A DNA stretch of 52,950 nt from Betaproteobacteria bacterium. GTDB taxonomy: Bacteria > Pseudomonadota > Gammaproteobacteria > Burkholderiales > SG8-39. Positions 1 to 8,275 of the stretch are shown piece by piece. A model generated the notes under the pieces. The model saw only the letters and a program-made list of their open reading frames with translations. It did not search any database and was not told where the DNA came from. Each line of letters opens with the position of its first letter. The stretch's first letter is position 1. The DNA lies in contig CANKMT010000030.1 in NCBI GenBank assembly GCA_947482825.1, positions 1 through 52,950 of the forward strand. Direction: 5' to 3'. The translations under genes and the position numbers were made by a program.

Positions 1-141
1 CTGTACCGCCAGGAAAACATCTATACGCACCACTGGAAGATCGGCGACCTGCTGATCTGGAACAACCGGACGCTCCAGCACGCCAGGACCCCATTCGATT
101 CGCGCCAAGCTAGGACGCTGCGCCGAACTCCGATTCTCTGA
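1..141 (+). CDS. TauD/TfdA-family dioxygenase, C-terminal end only
   Basis: This is the 3' end of a gene that begins upstream of the window; 46 residues are visible before the TGA. The segment WKIGDLLIWNNRTLQHAR is the typical C-terminal part of Fe(II)/2-oxoglutarate-dependent TauD/TfdA dioxygenases: a GD(L/V)xxWDN strand followed by the distal iron-binding histidine (residue 27 of the fragment). It then runs through a short RTLRR tail, where the family usually has the 2-oxoglutarate-binding arginine. The substrate cannot be told. It lies 85 bases upstream of a cupin and a UbiD-type gene on the same strand and may share their operon. Confidence 0.75.
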   Translation: MYRQENIYTHHWKIGDLLIWNNRTLQHARTPFDSRQARTLRRTPIL

Positions 142-226
142 CCCCCTCGCGATCCGCTGGCACTGCGCTGGACTGCGAGGGAGTCTTGTATGAAGATTCG
201 CTGCAGCCCAAAACAAGGAGCCTGGT

Positions 227-760
227 ATGAATTCGCGCGCCGGTTTGACACCCCCCTCCATCGAAGCCGCGCCCTGGGACAAGGGCGACACCATCGTCCT
301 CCAACCCGACGAAGGCGAATCGTACTGGCAGCCCAAACCCGCCAACGGCTACTGCACGGTCAAGATCAGCCCGCGCAACTGCCGCTCGAACCACACCTCG
401 TTCGGCATACAGGTGATCGCACCTGGCGGCTACGTCCGCGAGCACTGGCACGACTCGCACGACGAGATCCTGTTCTGCTTTGAGGGCACGGGCACCTTCC
501 TCATCGACGGCGAAGCACACAAGGCGGTGCCGGGAACGACGGTGTTCGCCGGGAGGTGGACGAAGCACAAGATCATCAACGACGGCCCGGGCGAGTTCAA
601 AATGACCTGGACCTACCTGCCGCCGGGCCTGCACAACTTCTTCGAGGCCATCGGCCAGCCGCGGAAGGCGGGCGAGCCCGCGCCGGAACCGTTCGCGCGC
701 CCGGACAACACGCTCGCCGTCGAGCAGGCCTCGGGCTTCGGCCCGAAAATCGGCGACTAG
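227..760 (+). CDS. Cupin-domain protein
   Basis: A 177-residue single-domain cupin. Cupin motif 1 is perfect: G67, H73, H75, E80 and G87 follow the G-x5-H-x-H-x4-E-x6-G pattern. Motif 2 supplies H114 and N118 (HKIIN). It should therefore bind a divalent metal through His73/His75/Glu80/His114. The ATG has AAGGAG six bases upstream (215-220). The stop is 16 bases before the UbiD-family gene, so the two are probably co-transcribed. Small cupins beside decarboxylases often act as dioxygenases, isomerases or oxalate/aromatic-acid enzymes; the reaction here is unknown. Confidence 0.8.
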   Translation: MNSRAGLTPPSIEAAPWDKGDTIVLQPDEGESYWQPKPANGYCTVKISPRNCRSNHTSFGIQVIAPGGYVREHWHDSHDEILFCFEGTGTFLIDGEAHKAVPGTTVFAGRWTKHKIINDGPGEFKMTWTYLPPGLHNFFEAIGQPRKAGEPAPEPFARPDNTLAVEQASGFGPKIGD

Positions 761-776
761 GGAGACTCACCGAGGC

Positions 777-3227
777 ATGAACGCACCGCTGCCCGCAGGC
801 GTCACCACCCAGTCGCTGCGCCGCCATATCGAAGGGCTGGCGGCCGCGGGAAAGCTCGAGCGCATCCAACTGCCCGCCGACGTCGACAACGACGTGTCGG
901 CAATGTCCTACCTAACCTACGTCCAGAAGCACAAGGCCTGTCACTTTACCGAACTGATCGGGTTTCCGGACTGGGAGCTCGCAAGCCAGCTGGTGATGGA
1001 CCGCGCGATGTGGGCCATCGCGCTCGGCATTCCCGAGTCCGAGGTGGTCGAGACTTTTGCGCGCCGGCTGGCGCAACCCGTCGCGCCGGTCCTCACTGAG
1101 AACGCGCTGGTGCAGGAGGTCGTGGAGGTGGGCGACGAAGTTGACCTCATGAAGATCCCCGCGATCTGGACCTCGGAGCGCGACCCTGGCCGCTATATCG
1201 CCTCGGGCATGTGCATCATCAAGGATCCGAAGACGGGAGTGCGCAACATGTCGGTCCATCGCGCGCAGATCCTGAGCCGCAATTCCACCGGCTATTACAT
1301 GCTCCCGCGGCAGGCGATGCGCATCCACCAGATGCACCAGGACCTCGGCCGCCCGATGGAAGCCGCGATGGTCATCGGCGGGCATCCGCTCATCATGTTC
1401 GCCGCGGGCTTCGTGGCGCCTTTCGGCATGGACGAGCTCGCGATCGCGGGCGGCCTGCTCGGCGAGCCGGTGCGCCTGGTCAAGTGCAAGACCATCGACA
1501 TGGAAGTCCCGGCCGACGCGGAATTGGTCCTCGAGGGCGAGATCCTGCCCGAAGAGATCGCGCCCGAAGGCCCGTTCGGCGAAGTCACCGGCACCTACTC
1601 CAAGGTCGGCACCGCGCCGGTGTTTCGCGTCAAGGCGATCACGCGCCGCAGGAAGCCGCTCTTCTATGCGATGAGCTGCGGCATGCCGCCCTCGGACGCG
1701 CACTCGATCACCTGCGCGGTGGTCGAGTCGAAACTCTCCGACCATCTCAAGACGGTAGACGGCGGGCTGCTCGAGGTCCGCGACATCCGCTGCCCCGGCG
1801 GCATGTCGCCGCTGATCGTCGCGCTGCGCATGGAACCCCGCTATCCGGGGCAGGCACGAACGGCGCTGATGGCTGCCGCTGCGAGCCCCTACTTGCACCC
1901 GAAGCTGCTCGTCGCCGTGGATGCGGATGTGGACATCAGCGATCCCTGGCAGTTGCTGCAAGCGCTTTCCTCGCGCTTCGACCCTGCCGCAGGCTTGACG
2001 CGCATCGACCGCACTCGCGTGTTCACGCTTGACAATGCGTCGCCGCTCGAGCCCGGCGCCAACCCGATGCATCGCACCGGCACCAAGGCGCTCTTCGACG
2101 CGACGCTCGACGCGCGCATGGACCCCGTCGAGCGCGCCAAGTACAAGTGGACCTCGTCCCCGGCCGGGCGCGAAGCGTGGGCCCTGGCGCTTGGCATCGA
2201 GCAGCAGGGATTCGCATTGACGCTGCGCGACCGCTCGGAAGCCCGGGTCGCGGCCGCGATAGCACCGCCGCCAGCGATGCGCGCTCTGCACATCGACTCG
2301 CTGACCCCTGAAGTCCGCGGGGTTTACGCCGGCGTGCTCGTGCTCGAGGACTCCTTGTGCCTGGTACGTGCCTTCCGTTCGGGTGAAGTGCTGCAGATCG
2401 CGCTCGATACGCCGCGCATCGCGATGCTGCTCTCGCGCCGCCAGCGCGCACGCCTGGTGATCGGCGCCTCGGCCGGCGTGGTGCTTGCGGCGGCGATCGG
2501 TTCGCTTGGCGCACAGGCCGATTTCGCGCTCGCAGGCGCGCTTGCAGGGCGTCCGGTCCCGCTGGTCGGCACCGTGGGCCTGCCCTATCCGGCTGAGGCT
2601 CGCGCCCTCATCGACGGGGAAATCGATCCGGCCGCCGCGAGCAAGACCGGCGCCATCTCGGGCATCGCGGGCTATGCGGGCGCATCGCTCGAATCGGTGC
2701 GATTCACTTTCGACGCCTGCCGCAGCATTGCGTCCGGCAAGGGACCCGGCTTCGACGTCTCGGGCGCAATGTCGATTGCCAACGAAATCCTCACCGCGCG
2801 CCACTTGCGGACGATCGAAGGCGGCCTCGACCTGCGCGACGTGCATTGCCCGGTGCAGGCCGGCGGACTGTTGACGGTCCTCCAACTTGCGCCTCGCGTC
2901 GCGGGTCAGGCCAAGACCGCATTGCTGGCCGCGCTCTCGGGTCCCTCGACGCTCGCGAGGATGGCGGTCGCGATCGATCCGGACGTGAGCGCAACCGACC
3001 CCGCCGAACTCATCTGGGCCATGGCGAGCCGCGTGCACGCGCAGAGCGATATCGCGATCATCGAAGGCGCCAGCGGGGTACCTTCGGATCCGCTGGCGCG
3101 CCCGGTCGGGCGCGGTGCGGCGGTGAGCACAAAGTGGATCTACGACGCGACAATCCCGCTGGGTGCCAGCGGCGGCGAAGGCCCGGAAGCCTTCGCGCGC
3201 GCCACGCCCAAGGGGTTGAGCGAATAA
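777..3227 (+). CDS. UbiD-family decarboxylase fused to a second, degenerate UbiD-like copy
   Basis: UbiD enzymes use prenylated FMN for reversible decarboxylation of aromatic or alpha,beta-unsaturated acids. This protein has 816 residues; the family usually has about 450-500. Residues 1-450 form a full UbiD: R162 (SVHRAQ) and the E264-G-P-F-G-E269 motif match the Arg-Glu-Glu catalytic set of Fdc1/UbiD, with N157 and H184/H187 suitable for metal and cofactor binding. Residues about 510-795 align to the first copy (VLVLEDS/CIIKDPK, IEGGLDLRDVHCP/VDGGLLEVRDIRCP, AKTALLAAL/ARTALMAAA). There, however, the two glutamates fall on T624 and G629 and the arginine appears lost. The second half is probably a pseudo-domain. 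A UbiX-type prenyltransferase is not present in the window. Confidence 0.85.
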   Translation: MNAPLPAGVTTQSLRRHIEGLAAAGKLERIQLPADVDNDVSAMSYLTYVQKHKACHFTELIGFPDWELASQLVMDRAMWAIALGIPESEVVETFARRLAQPVAPVLTENALVQEVVEVGDEVDLMKIPAIWTSERDPGRYIASGMCIIKDPKTGVRNMSVHRAQILSRNSTGYYMLPRQAMRIHQMHQDLGRPMEAAMVIGGHPLIMFAAGFVAPFGMDELAIAGGLLGEPVRLVKCKTIDMEVPADAELVLEGEILPEEIAPEGPFGEVTGTYSKVGTAPVFRVKAITRRRKPLFYAMSCGMPPSDAHSITCAVVESKLSDHLKTVDGGLLEVRDIRCPGGMSPLIVALRMEPRYPGQARTALMAAAASPYLHPKLLVAVDADVDISDPWQLLQALSSRFDPAAGLTRIDRTRVFTLDNASPLEPGANPMHRTGTKALFDATLDARMDPVERAKYKWTSSPAGREAWALALGIEQQGFALTLRDRSEARVAAAIAPPPAMRALHIDSLTPEVRGVYAGVLVLEDSLCLVRAFRSGEVLQIALDTPRIAMLLSRRQRARLVIGASAGVVLAAAIGSLGAQADFALAGALAGRPVPLVGTVGLPYPAEARALIDGEIDPAAASKTGAISGIAGYAGASLESVRFTFDACRSIASGKGPGFDVSGAMSIANEILTARHLRTIEGGLDLRDVHCPVQAGGLLTVLQLAPRVAGQAKTALLAALSGPSTLARMAVAIDPDVSATDPAELIWAMASRVHAQSDIAIIEGASGVPSDPLARPVGRGAAVSTKWIYDATIPLGASGGEGPEAFARATPKGLSE

Positions 3228-3240
3228 CCGCTCGAAGAAT

Positions 3241-3279
3241 TCGACTCTGACACCATTTTTAAATTGGTGTCAGAGTCGA
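3241..3279. repeat. REP-like inverted repeat, also a likely bidirectional terminator
   Basis: TCGACTCTGACACCA at 3241-3255 and its exact reverse complement at 3265-3279 form a 15-bp stem around an A/T-only 9-base loop, with a T-run after the right arm. It lies between the convergent UbiD gene and the Bug receptor gene. The same 15-mer occurs twice more at 13229-13302, with the arms in opposite order. Repetition in intergenic space and pairing as inverted dimers resemble REP/BIME elements mobilised by RAYT transposases. A terminator function is inferred from position. Confidence 0.7.
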
Positions 3280-3292
3280 TTTTCCTGGTGCG

Positions 3293-4249
3293 CTATTCGG
3301 CCTTCGCGCCGGACTCCTTGACGACCCTGGCCCATTTGACGAGTTCGGCGCGCACGAGATTGCCGAGGTCCTGGGGCGAGCCGCCGTTGATCGTGTACCC
3401 CTGCGCCATCAGCTTCTCGCGAATGTCCGAATCGGCCAGGGCCGCCGCGAATTCCCTGTTGAGGCGCTGCACGATGGCCTCGGGCGTCGCGGCCGGCACG
3501 AAAAGCGCAAACCAGGTCGAGACTTCGTAGCCCGTCACTCCGGTTTCGGCCACCGTAGGCAGGCCGGGAAAAGCCGCCAGGCGCTGGGCCGTGGTGACCG
3601 CAATCGGGCGCACGCGGCCGTCCTTGATCAGGGGAAGCGAAGGCGGCATGTTCGCGAACATCACGTTGACATCCCCGCGCGTAACCGCAATGACGCCTTC
3701 GGAACTGCCCTTGTACGGAACGTGGACCATCTTCACGCCGGTCAGCATCTCGAACAACGCCGCCGACATGTGCTGCGACGTGCCCGACCCGTTGGAGGAA
3801 TAGGTGATCGTGGACGGTTTCGCCTTGGCGGCCGCGATCAGGTCCGGGATGGTCTTGTACGGCAGTTGCGGGTTGATGATGACCACGTTGGGGATGCTCG
3901 CGAGATTGATCACCGGCGCGAAATCCCTGACCGCGTCGTAGCCGACCTTCGAATACAGCGCGGGGTTGACCGCATGCGAGGCGGCCGTCCCGAGCAACAG
4001 GGTGTAGCCGTCGGCGGCGCCCTTGGCCACCTGCTCGCTGCCGACACTGCCGCCTGCGCCGGGACGGTTCTCGACCACGATCTGCTGGCCGAGGGCCGCG
4101 CCGACCTTGGGCGCGATCAGCCGGGCGAGGATGTCGGTGCTACCGGGGCCGTACGGGACTACCCAGCGGATCGGCTTGGTCGGCCACGCCTGCGCACAGG
4201 CGCCGACGCAAACGGCCAAGCCTGCCAGAAACCCGGAAATCCTCAACAT
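3293..4249 (-). CDS. Bug/TctC-family periplasmic substrate-binding protein
   Basis: A 318-residue tripartite-tricarboxylate-transporter receptor. The start at 4249 gives the signal peptide MLRISGFLAGLAVCVGACAQA; an in-frame ATG at 4285 would add 12 residues ahead of it. Mature motifs include the first-domain WPTKPIRWVVPYGPGSTD, then VVENRPGAGG, DGYTLL, and VHVPYKG in the second domain, all in the usual order for Bug proteins. These receptors bind small carboxylates in the periplasm. No TctA/TctB gene is adjacent. It is the last gene of a minus-strand group with a racemase and an amino-acid ABC cassette, 65 bases downstream of the racemase stop. Confidence 0.88.
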   Translation of the reverse strand: MLRISGFLAGLAVCVGACAQAWPTKPIRWVVPYGPGSTDILARLIAPKVGAALGQQIVVENRPGAGGSVGSEQVAKGAADGYTLLLGTAASHAVNPALYSKVGYDAVRDFAPVINLASIPNVVIINPQLPYKTIPDLIAAAKAKPSTITYSSNGSGTSQHMSAALFEMLTGVKMVHVPYKGSSEGVIAVTRGDVNVMFANMPPSLPLIKDGRVRPIAVTTAQRLAAFPGLPTVAETGVTGYEVSTWFALFVPAATPEAIVQRLNREFAAALADSDIREKLMAQGYTINGGSPQDLGNLVRAELVKWARVVKESGAKAE

Positions 4250-4314
4250 TCCATTTTGTAGAGTCAATATCCGTGCGGCTCTCATGTCAGTTAGTATCCT
4301 GAAAATAGAATAAC

Positions 4315-4980
4315 TCAGGCGCCCTGCCAATTCAGCCGGACGCGCGCAATCGCCATGCCCACCGCCGCCTGCGAAGGCTCCACGACCGGGATGCCGAGTT
4401 CGTCCTGCAGCGGCTTTCGGTAGCGGGCCATGCCGGCGCAGCCCATGACGATCACGTTGGCGCCATGTACGTCGCGCAGGGCCTTGCCCACGTCGACCAT
4501 CCGGCCGAAGGTTTTCTTCTCGTCGGACAACTCGGTCACACCCAGGCCGACCGGCAACTCGCCCGCGAGGCGGTCCATCACGCCCATTGCGCCGAGATAC
4601 CTCAGGTGGCGGGGAATCGATTTCTGCAGGATTGCGATCACGCCGAACTTGTGGCCGAGGGTCATCGCGGTGAGCACGCCGCATTCGGAAATCCCGAGCA
4701 CCGGCTTCGCGGTCGCCTCGCGAACGGAATGCAGCCCCGGATCGCTGTAGCAGGCGATCACGAACGCGGCATAGTCAGCCTGCCTCTCGCGCACCAAGTT
4801 CGTCATCGGCCCGATAACACCGTCCACATGCTGCTGGGTCTCGATGCCCGGCGGGCCTTCCCTGAGCGTCACGCATTCGATTTGCGGCCCGCCGGGAATG
4901 CGCAGCGGCGCCATGGCCTCGTCGATGCCGCGGGTCACGGCTTCGGTCGAGTTGGGGTTGATGACGAGGATCCGGTCCAT
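4315..4980 (-). CDS. Asp/Glu/hydantoin racemase-family protein
   Basis: 221 residues of the Asp/Glu/hydantoin racemase superfamily. The two catalytic cysteines of the two-base mechanism are visible: C77 in IACYSDPG and C181 in MGCAGMA, the signatures of hydantoin racemases. The N-terminal VINPNST is also typical. The start is fixed by a TAATG overlap with the stop of the upstream permease, implying translational coupling. Placed behind an amino-acid ABC cassette, it may racemise an imported amino acid or a 5-substituted hydantoin. The exact substrate is unknown. Confidence 0.82.
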   Translation of the reverse strand: MDRILVINPNSTEAVTRGIDEAMAPLRIPGGPQIECVTLREGPPGIETQQHVDGVIGPMTNLVRERQADYAAFVIACYSDPGLHSVREATAKPVLGISECGVLTAMTLGHKFGVIAILQKSIPRHLRYLGAMGVMDRLAGELPVGLGVTELSDEKKTFGRMVDVGKALRDVHGANVIVMGCAGMARYRKPLQDELGIPVVEPSQAAVGMAIARVRLNWQGA

Positions 4981-5651
4981 TAGCGCATCGCCAGTTGCTT
5001 GTGTTCGAAACGGGAGAGCAGCCGCACCAGCGGCCACAGGCAGACGAGGTAGATGATACCCGCCGCGATGATCGGCGTGGCGTTGTAGGTGACCGCCTGG
5101 GCCTGCCGCGCCGCGTAGAGCAATTCGGGCAAGGCCACCACGCTCGCGATCGAGGTCAACTTGACCACTTCGAGCGTGTTGCCGATGAGGTCGGGCAGCA
5201 CGTTCTTCACCGCCTGCGGCAGGATCACGCGGGTCATGTACTGCGTGGCCGACAGACCCAAGGATCTCGCCGCCTCGAACTGCCCGCGCGGGATCGACTC
5301 GATGCCCGCGCGGAAGATCTCGCCGTAGTAGCTCGAAGTGTTGAGCAGGAACGCGAGGGCGACGGCCGCGAACGCAGGCAGGTCCAGGCCCAGGAAGGGC
5401 AACCCGAATGCAATGAACATCAGCAGCACCAGCGGCGGAAAAGCGCGAAAGAAATCCACATAGGCGATCACCGCCCAACGCATCCACCGCGCCGGCGCCC
5501 GCGAGGCGATTGCCACGGCCAACCCTCCCGCAACGCCCAGCGGGATCACGACTACGCAAAGCAACACGGTCATCCCGAGCCCTTTGAGCAGGTAAGGCCA
5601 CGCCTGCTGCAGGATGCCGAGATTGAAGAAATTGACGAGCAGGCTGTCCAC
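4980..5651 (-). CDS. Polar amino-acid ABC transporter permease (HisM/GlnP type), second subunit
   Basis: An integral membrane subunit of about 223 residues with several hydrophobic segments. The cytoplasmic EAA loop (EAARSLGLSATQYM...LPQA) contacts the ATPase in this family. I place the start at the GTG at 5651, five bases after the stop of the first permease, which gives fM-DSLLVNFF; an in-frame TTG at 5672 would overlap the upstream gene. It pairs with the next permease upstream to form the heterodimeric channel. No ATP-binding subunit is encoded in this cluster. Confidence 0.85.
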   Translation of the reverse strand: MDSLLVNFFNLGILQQAWPYLLKGLGMTVLLCVVVIPLGVAGGLAVAIASRAPARWMRWAVIAYVDFFRAFPPLVLLMFIAFGLPFLGLDLPAFAAVALAFLLNTSSYYGEIFRAGIESIPRGQFEAARSLGLSATQYMTRVILPQAVKNVLPDLIGNTLEVVKLTSIASVVALPELLYAARQAQAVTYNATPIIAAGIIYLVCLWPLVRLLSRFEHKQLAMR

Positions 5652-5655
5652 GCGC

Positions 5656-6327
5656 TCAGCGCTTCCACGCAAAGCGCGTTTCCACCCAGCGGCCGAACCA
5701 CACCACCGGCAGGAACAGGATCAGGTAGGCCGCCGCGCCGAGGGTCAATGGCGAAGGATTGTAGGAAAACGAATAGGCGCCCTGCGCCTGGTAAAGGATT
5801 TCGCCCACCGCGACGACCGCGCCGAGCGCCGTGTTCTTGGTGATCGCGATGGTCCGGTTGGTGAGCGGCGGGATCGTGATGCGCACCGCTTGCGGAAGGA
5901 CGACGAAGCGCAGGGCCTGGAAGAACTCCAGGCCGATCGCGCGGGCCGCCTCCCATTGCCCTTTCGGCACCGCCAGAAGCCCGGCCCAGAAGATTTCCTC
6001 GGCATAGGCGGTGAGGACCAGCGACAGCGCAAGCCAGGTGGCCACGAACCCCGACATGCGTATGCCGACCGTGGGCAGCGCGAAGTAGAACAGGATGATC
6101 ACCACCAGCGGCGGCAGCGCGCGGAACGCATCGACGAACACGATGATGAAGAAGTTGACCACCCTGACCCGCGCCGCGCGCACCACCGCGAGCAGCAGGC
6201 CGCACGCGATGCCGGTGACCACGACGGCGAGGGCCAGCTGGATCGTGACGAAGAACCCTTCGACGATCTTCGGCAGGTACTGGGCCATGACCTGCCAGTT
6301 GAGGAAGGTCTCGGCGAACTTGCTCAT
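5656..6327 (-). CDS. Polar amino-acid ABC transporter permease (HisQ/GlnP type), first subunit
   Basis: 223 residues with an ATG start, multiple hydrophobic helices, a FRALPPLVV periplasmic-loop motif and an EAA loop (EAARAIGLEFFQAL...LPQA). All are typical of HisMQ/GlnP permeases for polar amino acids. It follows the periplasmic binding protein by 38 bases and precedes the second permease by four. Together these make binding protein plus two channel subunits. The specificity may be an amino acid or a related opine or ureido compound, given the adjoining racemase. Confidence 0.87.
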   Translation of the reverse strand: MSKFAETFLNWQVMAQYLPKIVEGFFVTIQLALAVVVTGIACGLLLAVVRAARVRVVNFFIIVFVDAFRALPPLVVIILFYFALPTVGIRMSGFVATWLALSLVLTAYAEEIFWAGLLAVPKGQWEAARAIGLEFFQALRFVVLPQAVRITIPPLTNRTIAITKNTALGAVVAVGEILYQAQGAYSFSYNPSPLTLGAAAYLILFLPVVWFGRWVETRFAWKR

Positions 6328-6365
6328 CTAAGGGGAGACTCCTGCGCCGGCCTCCCGGCCACGCA

Positions 6366-7211
6366 CTACTTGCAGCGCGGCGTATGCGGCGTCGGGTCGT
6401 AGCCGGCCATCCCCGGCACGCCGTAGCCCGGGAAAGCGGTGACCGCGGCCGAACCCGCCTCCGGCTTTGCGCCAAACCACTTCTCGTGCAGCTTGGCAAC
6501 GGTGCCGTCCGCTTTCATGCACTCGATGGCTTCATCGAAAGCATTCCTGAGCTTGTTGTCGTCCTTGCGGAACACCGCGCCCCAAACCAGTCCCTGGTCG
6601 ACCTTGAGGGTCGCGATCCTGAGCTGGTTGTTCGATTTGTGGGCCGCATAGGCCCCGGTGGTGTTGCCGGTGAGTCCTGCATCCGCCCGCCCCGCGATGA
6701 TGGCCTGCATCGCGTCGGCATTGGTGCCGTAGGACTCGGTCTTGTAACCGTACTTGGCGGCGTTGTCCTGCAGCCACTTGTCGTAGGCCGAGCCTTTGTT
6801 GGTCGAGACCGTCTTGCCCTTGAGATCGTCCAGCGACTTGAGGTCGGGCTTTCCGGCGCCGACGACAAACGCGTAGTAGGTATTGAGGTAGCCCTCGGAA
6901 AAGAGCAGGTTCGCGGCGCGCTCCGGCGTCACCGTGGTGGGTGCGCCGACGAAATCGAGCTTGCCGGCGTTCATCGCCGGGATCAGGCCCGAGAACTCAC
7001 CCGCGAACACTTCGATTTTGCGGCCCATGCGCTTGCCCGCCTCGAGGACGAGGTCCACGTTGAAGCCCTCGATGCCGCCGCCCATCTTAGGCATCGCATG
7101 CGGGGCGAAAGTGCCGTCGAATCCGGCCACCAGCGGCTTGTCCTGCGCGAAGCCGGAAAACGTAACGGCACAGAGGGCCGCGGTTGCGGCAATGGCTGCG
7201 AACTTGTTCAT
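6366..7211 (-). CDS. Amino-acid ABC transporter periplasmic binding protein
   Basis: 281 residues of the family 3 extracellular solute-binding type. The signal peptide is MNKFAAIAATAALCAVTFSGFA. Family landmarks are FNVDLVLEAGKRMG, LIPAMNAGKLDF, LKGKTVSTNKGSAYDKW and a late ADGTVAKLHEKWFG segment. It delivers substrate to the two permeases encoded directly downstream (38-base gap). The C-terminal tail rich in Gly and Pro is a little longer than usual. It starts 14 bases after the stop of the Bug receptor upstream. Confidence 0.88.
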   Translation of the reverse strand: MNKFAAIAATAALCAVTFSGFAQDKPLVAGFDGTFAPHAMPKMGGGIEGFNVDLVLEAGKRMGRKIEVFAGEFSGLIPAMNAGKLDFVGAPTTVTPERAANLLFSEGYLNTYYAFVVGAGKPDLKSLDDLKGKTVSTNKGSAYDKWLQDNAAKYGYKTESYGTNADAMQAIIAGRADAGLTGNTTGAYAAHKSNNQLRIATLKVDQGLVWGAVFRKDDNKLRNAFDEAIECMKADGTVAKLHEKWFGAKPEAGSAAVTAFPGYGVPGMAGYDPTPHTPRCK

Positions 7212-7225
7212 GTGTGTTCTCCTGA

Positions 7226-8197
7226 TCATTGCGGCTGGATGCCTGCCGCGCGCACTAGCTTTCCCATTTCTTCGATGTCGCGCCGGAACTGCCCGGCATA
7301 GGCTTCGGGGCTCGCAAACGTGAGCGGATCCATCGCCTGCTTGCCGAAGGCCTCGCGCACGTCCGGCATGGCCATGACTTTGCCCATCTCGGCATGCAGC
7401 CGGTTGACGATGTCCTTGGGCAGGCCGGCGGGTCCCATGATGCCGATCATCGCGCCGAAGTTGTAGTCGAAGCCCTGCTCGACAAAGGTGGGGACGTTTG
7501 GCAGCGCCCCCGCGCGCTTGTCCCACGTGGTGCCCAAAGCGCGCAGCTTGCCAGCATTGATGTGCTGCAGCGGTGTCTGCACAAGGTCGAACATCATCTG
7601 GATATTGCCCGCCAGGAGGTCGACCACCGCCTGCGACGCACCCTTGTAGGGCACATCGACGATCACTACGCCGGTCTTGAGCTTGAACAGCTCCGTGGCC
7701 AGGTGCAGGGTGTTGCCCACGCCGGCCGAGCCGAAGTTGACCTTGCCCGGATTGGCCTTGGCGTGGGCCACGAGCTCCTGCACGTTCTTCGCGGGCACGC
7801 CGGGGTGCACCGACAGCACCAGGGGCGAAATGATCGCGTTGTTGATCGGCACCAGGTCTTTTTGCAGGTCGTACGGCAGCTTCTTGTAGAGGTGAGGCTG
7901 CGCGCCGTAGGTGGTGAGTCCCGCAAGCAGCAGCGTGTAGCCGTCGGGCGCGCTTTTCACCACGAACTCGGTGGCGATCAGGGTGTTGCCGCCAGGCTTG
8001 TTTTCCACCAGCACCTGTCCGCCGAGCAGCGGCCCGAGCTTTTCGGCGAGCGCCCGGGCGGTGAAGTCCGAGGAACCGCCGGCGGTGTACGGGACGATGA
8101 TCTTCACCGGGCGCGTCGGGTACCCCTGTGCCAGCGCCGACGGCGTGGCCAGCAACGAAGCGAGCAGGCAAACCCAGGCGGCAATCAGGCGAAGCAT
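7226..8197 (-). CDS. Bug/TctC-family periplasmic substrate-binding protein
   Basis: 323 residues when started at the ATG at 8197, which has AAAGG six bases upstream; the in-frame ATG at 8203 has no room for a ribosome site. The signal peptide is MLRLIAAWVCLLASLLATPSALA. Bug landmarks follow: YPTRPVKIIVPYTAGGSSD, VENKPGGN, DGYTLLLAG and VDVPYKGASQ. It heads the minus-strand group of transporter genes and is followed at 14 bases by the ABC binding protein, so two unrelated uptake receptors share one transcript. Confidence 0.88.
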   Translation of the reverse strand: MLRLIAAWVCLLASLLATPSALAQGYPTRPVKIIVPYTAGGSSDFTARALAEKLGPLLGGQVLVENKPGGNTLIATEFVVKSAPDGYTLLLAGLTTYGAQPHLYKKLPYDLQKDLVPINNAIISPLVLSVHPGVPAKNVQELVAHAKANPGKVNFGSAGVGNTLHLATELFKLKTGVVIVDVPYKGASQAVVDLLAGNIQMMFDLVQTPLQHINAGKLRALGTTWDKRAGALPNVPTFVEQGFDYNFGAMIGIMGPAGLPKDIVNRLHAEMGKVMAMPDVREAFGKQAMDPLTFASPEAYAGQFRRDIEEMGKLVRAAGIQPQ

Positions 8198-8275
8198 TTT
8201 CATCCTTTCATCGAACAGGCCGAATTGGCTATGCACGAAGTGTACCAACTGTGACCCTTGCTAGATTCCCCAACG

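Noticed and set aside
144..181. CCCTCGC/GCGAGGG inverted repeat after the partial dioxygenase gene
   Set aside because: The loop is 24 bases and there is no T-run, so it is too weak to call a terminator.
912..3038. Open frame of about 700 codons antisense to the UbiD-like gene
   Set aside because: Same GC-shadow effect; composition is dominated by Arg, His and Ala and no motif is seen. The plus strand carries complete UbiD motifs.
4315..5601. A fused 428-residue protein with the racemase at its C-terminus
   Set aside because: The upstream part is an alternate frame of the permease; the racemase has its own ATG at 4980 in a TAATG overlap.
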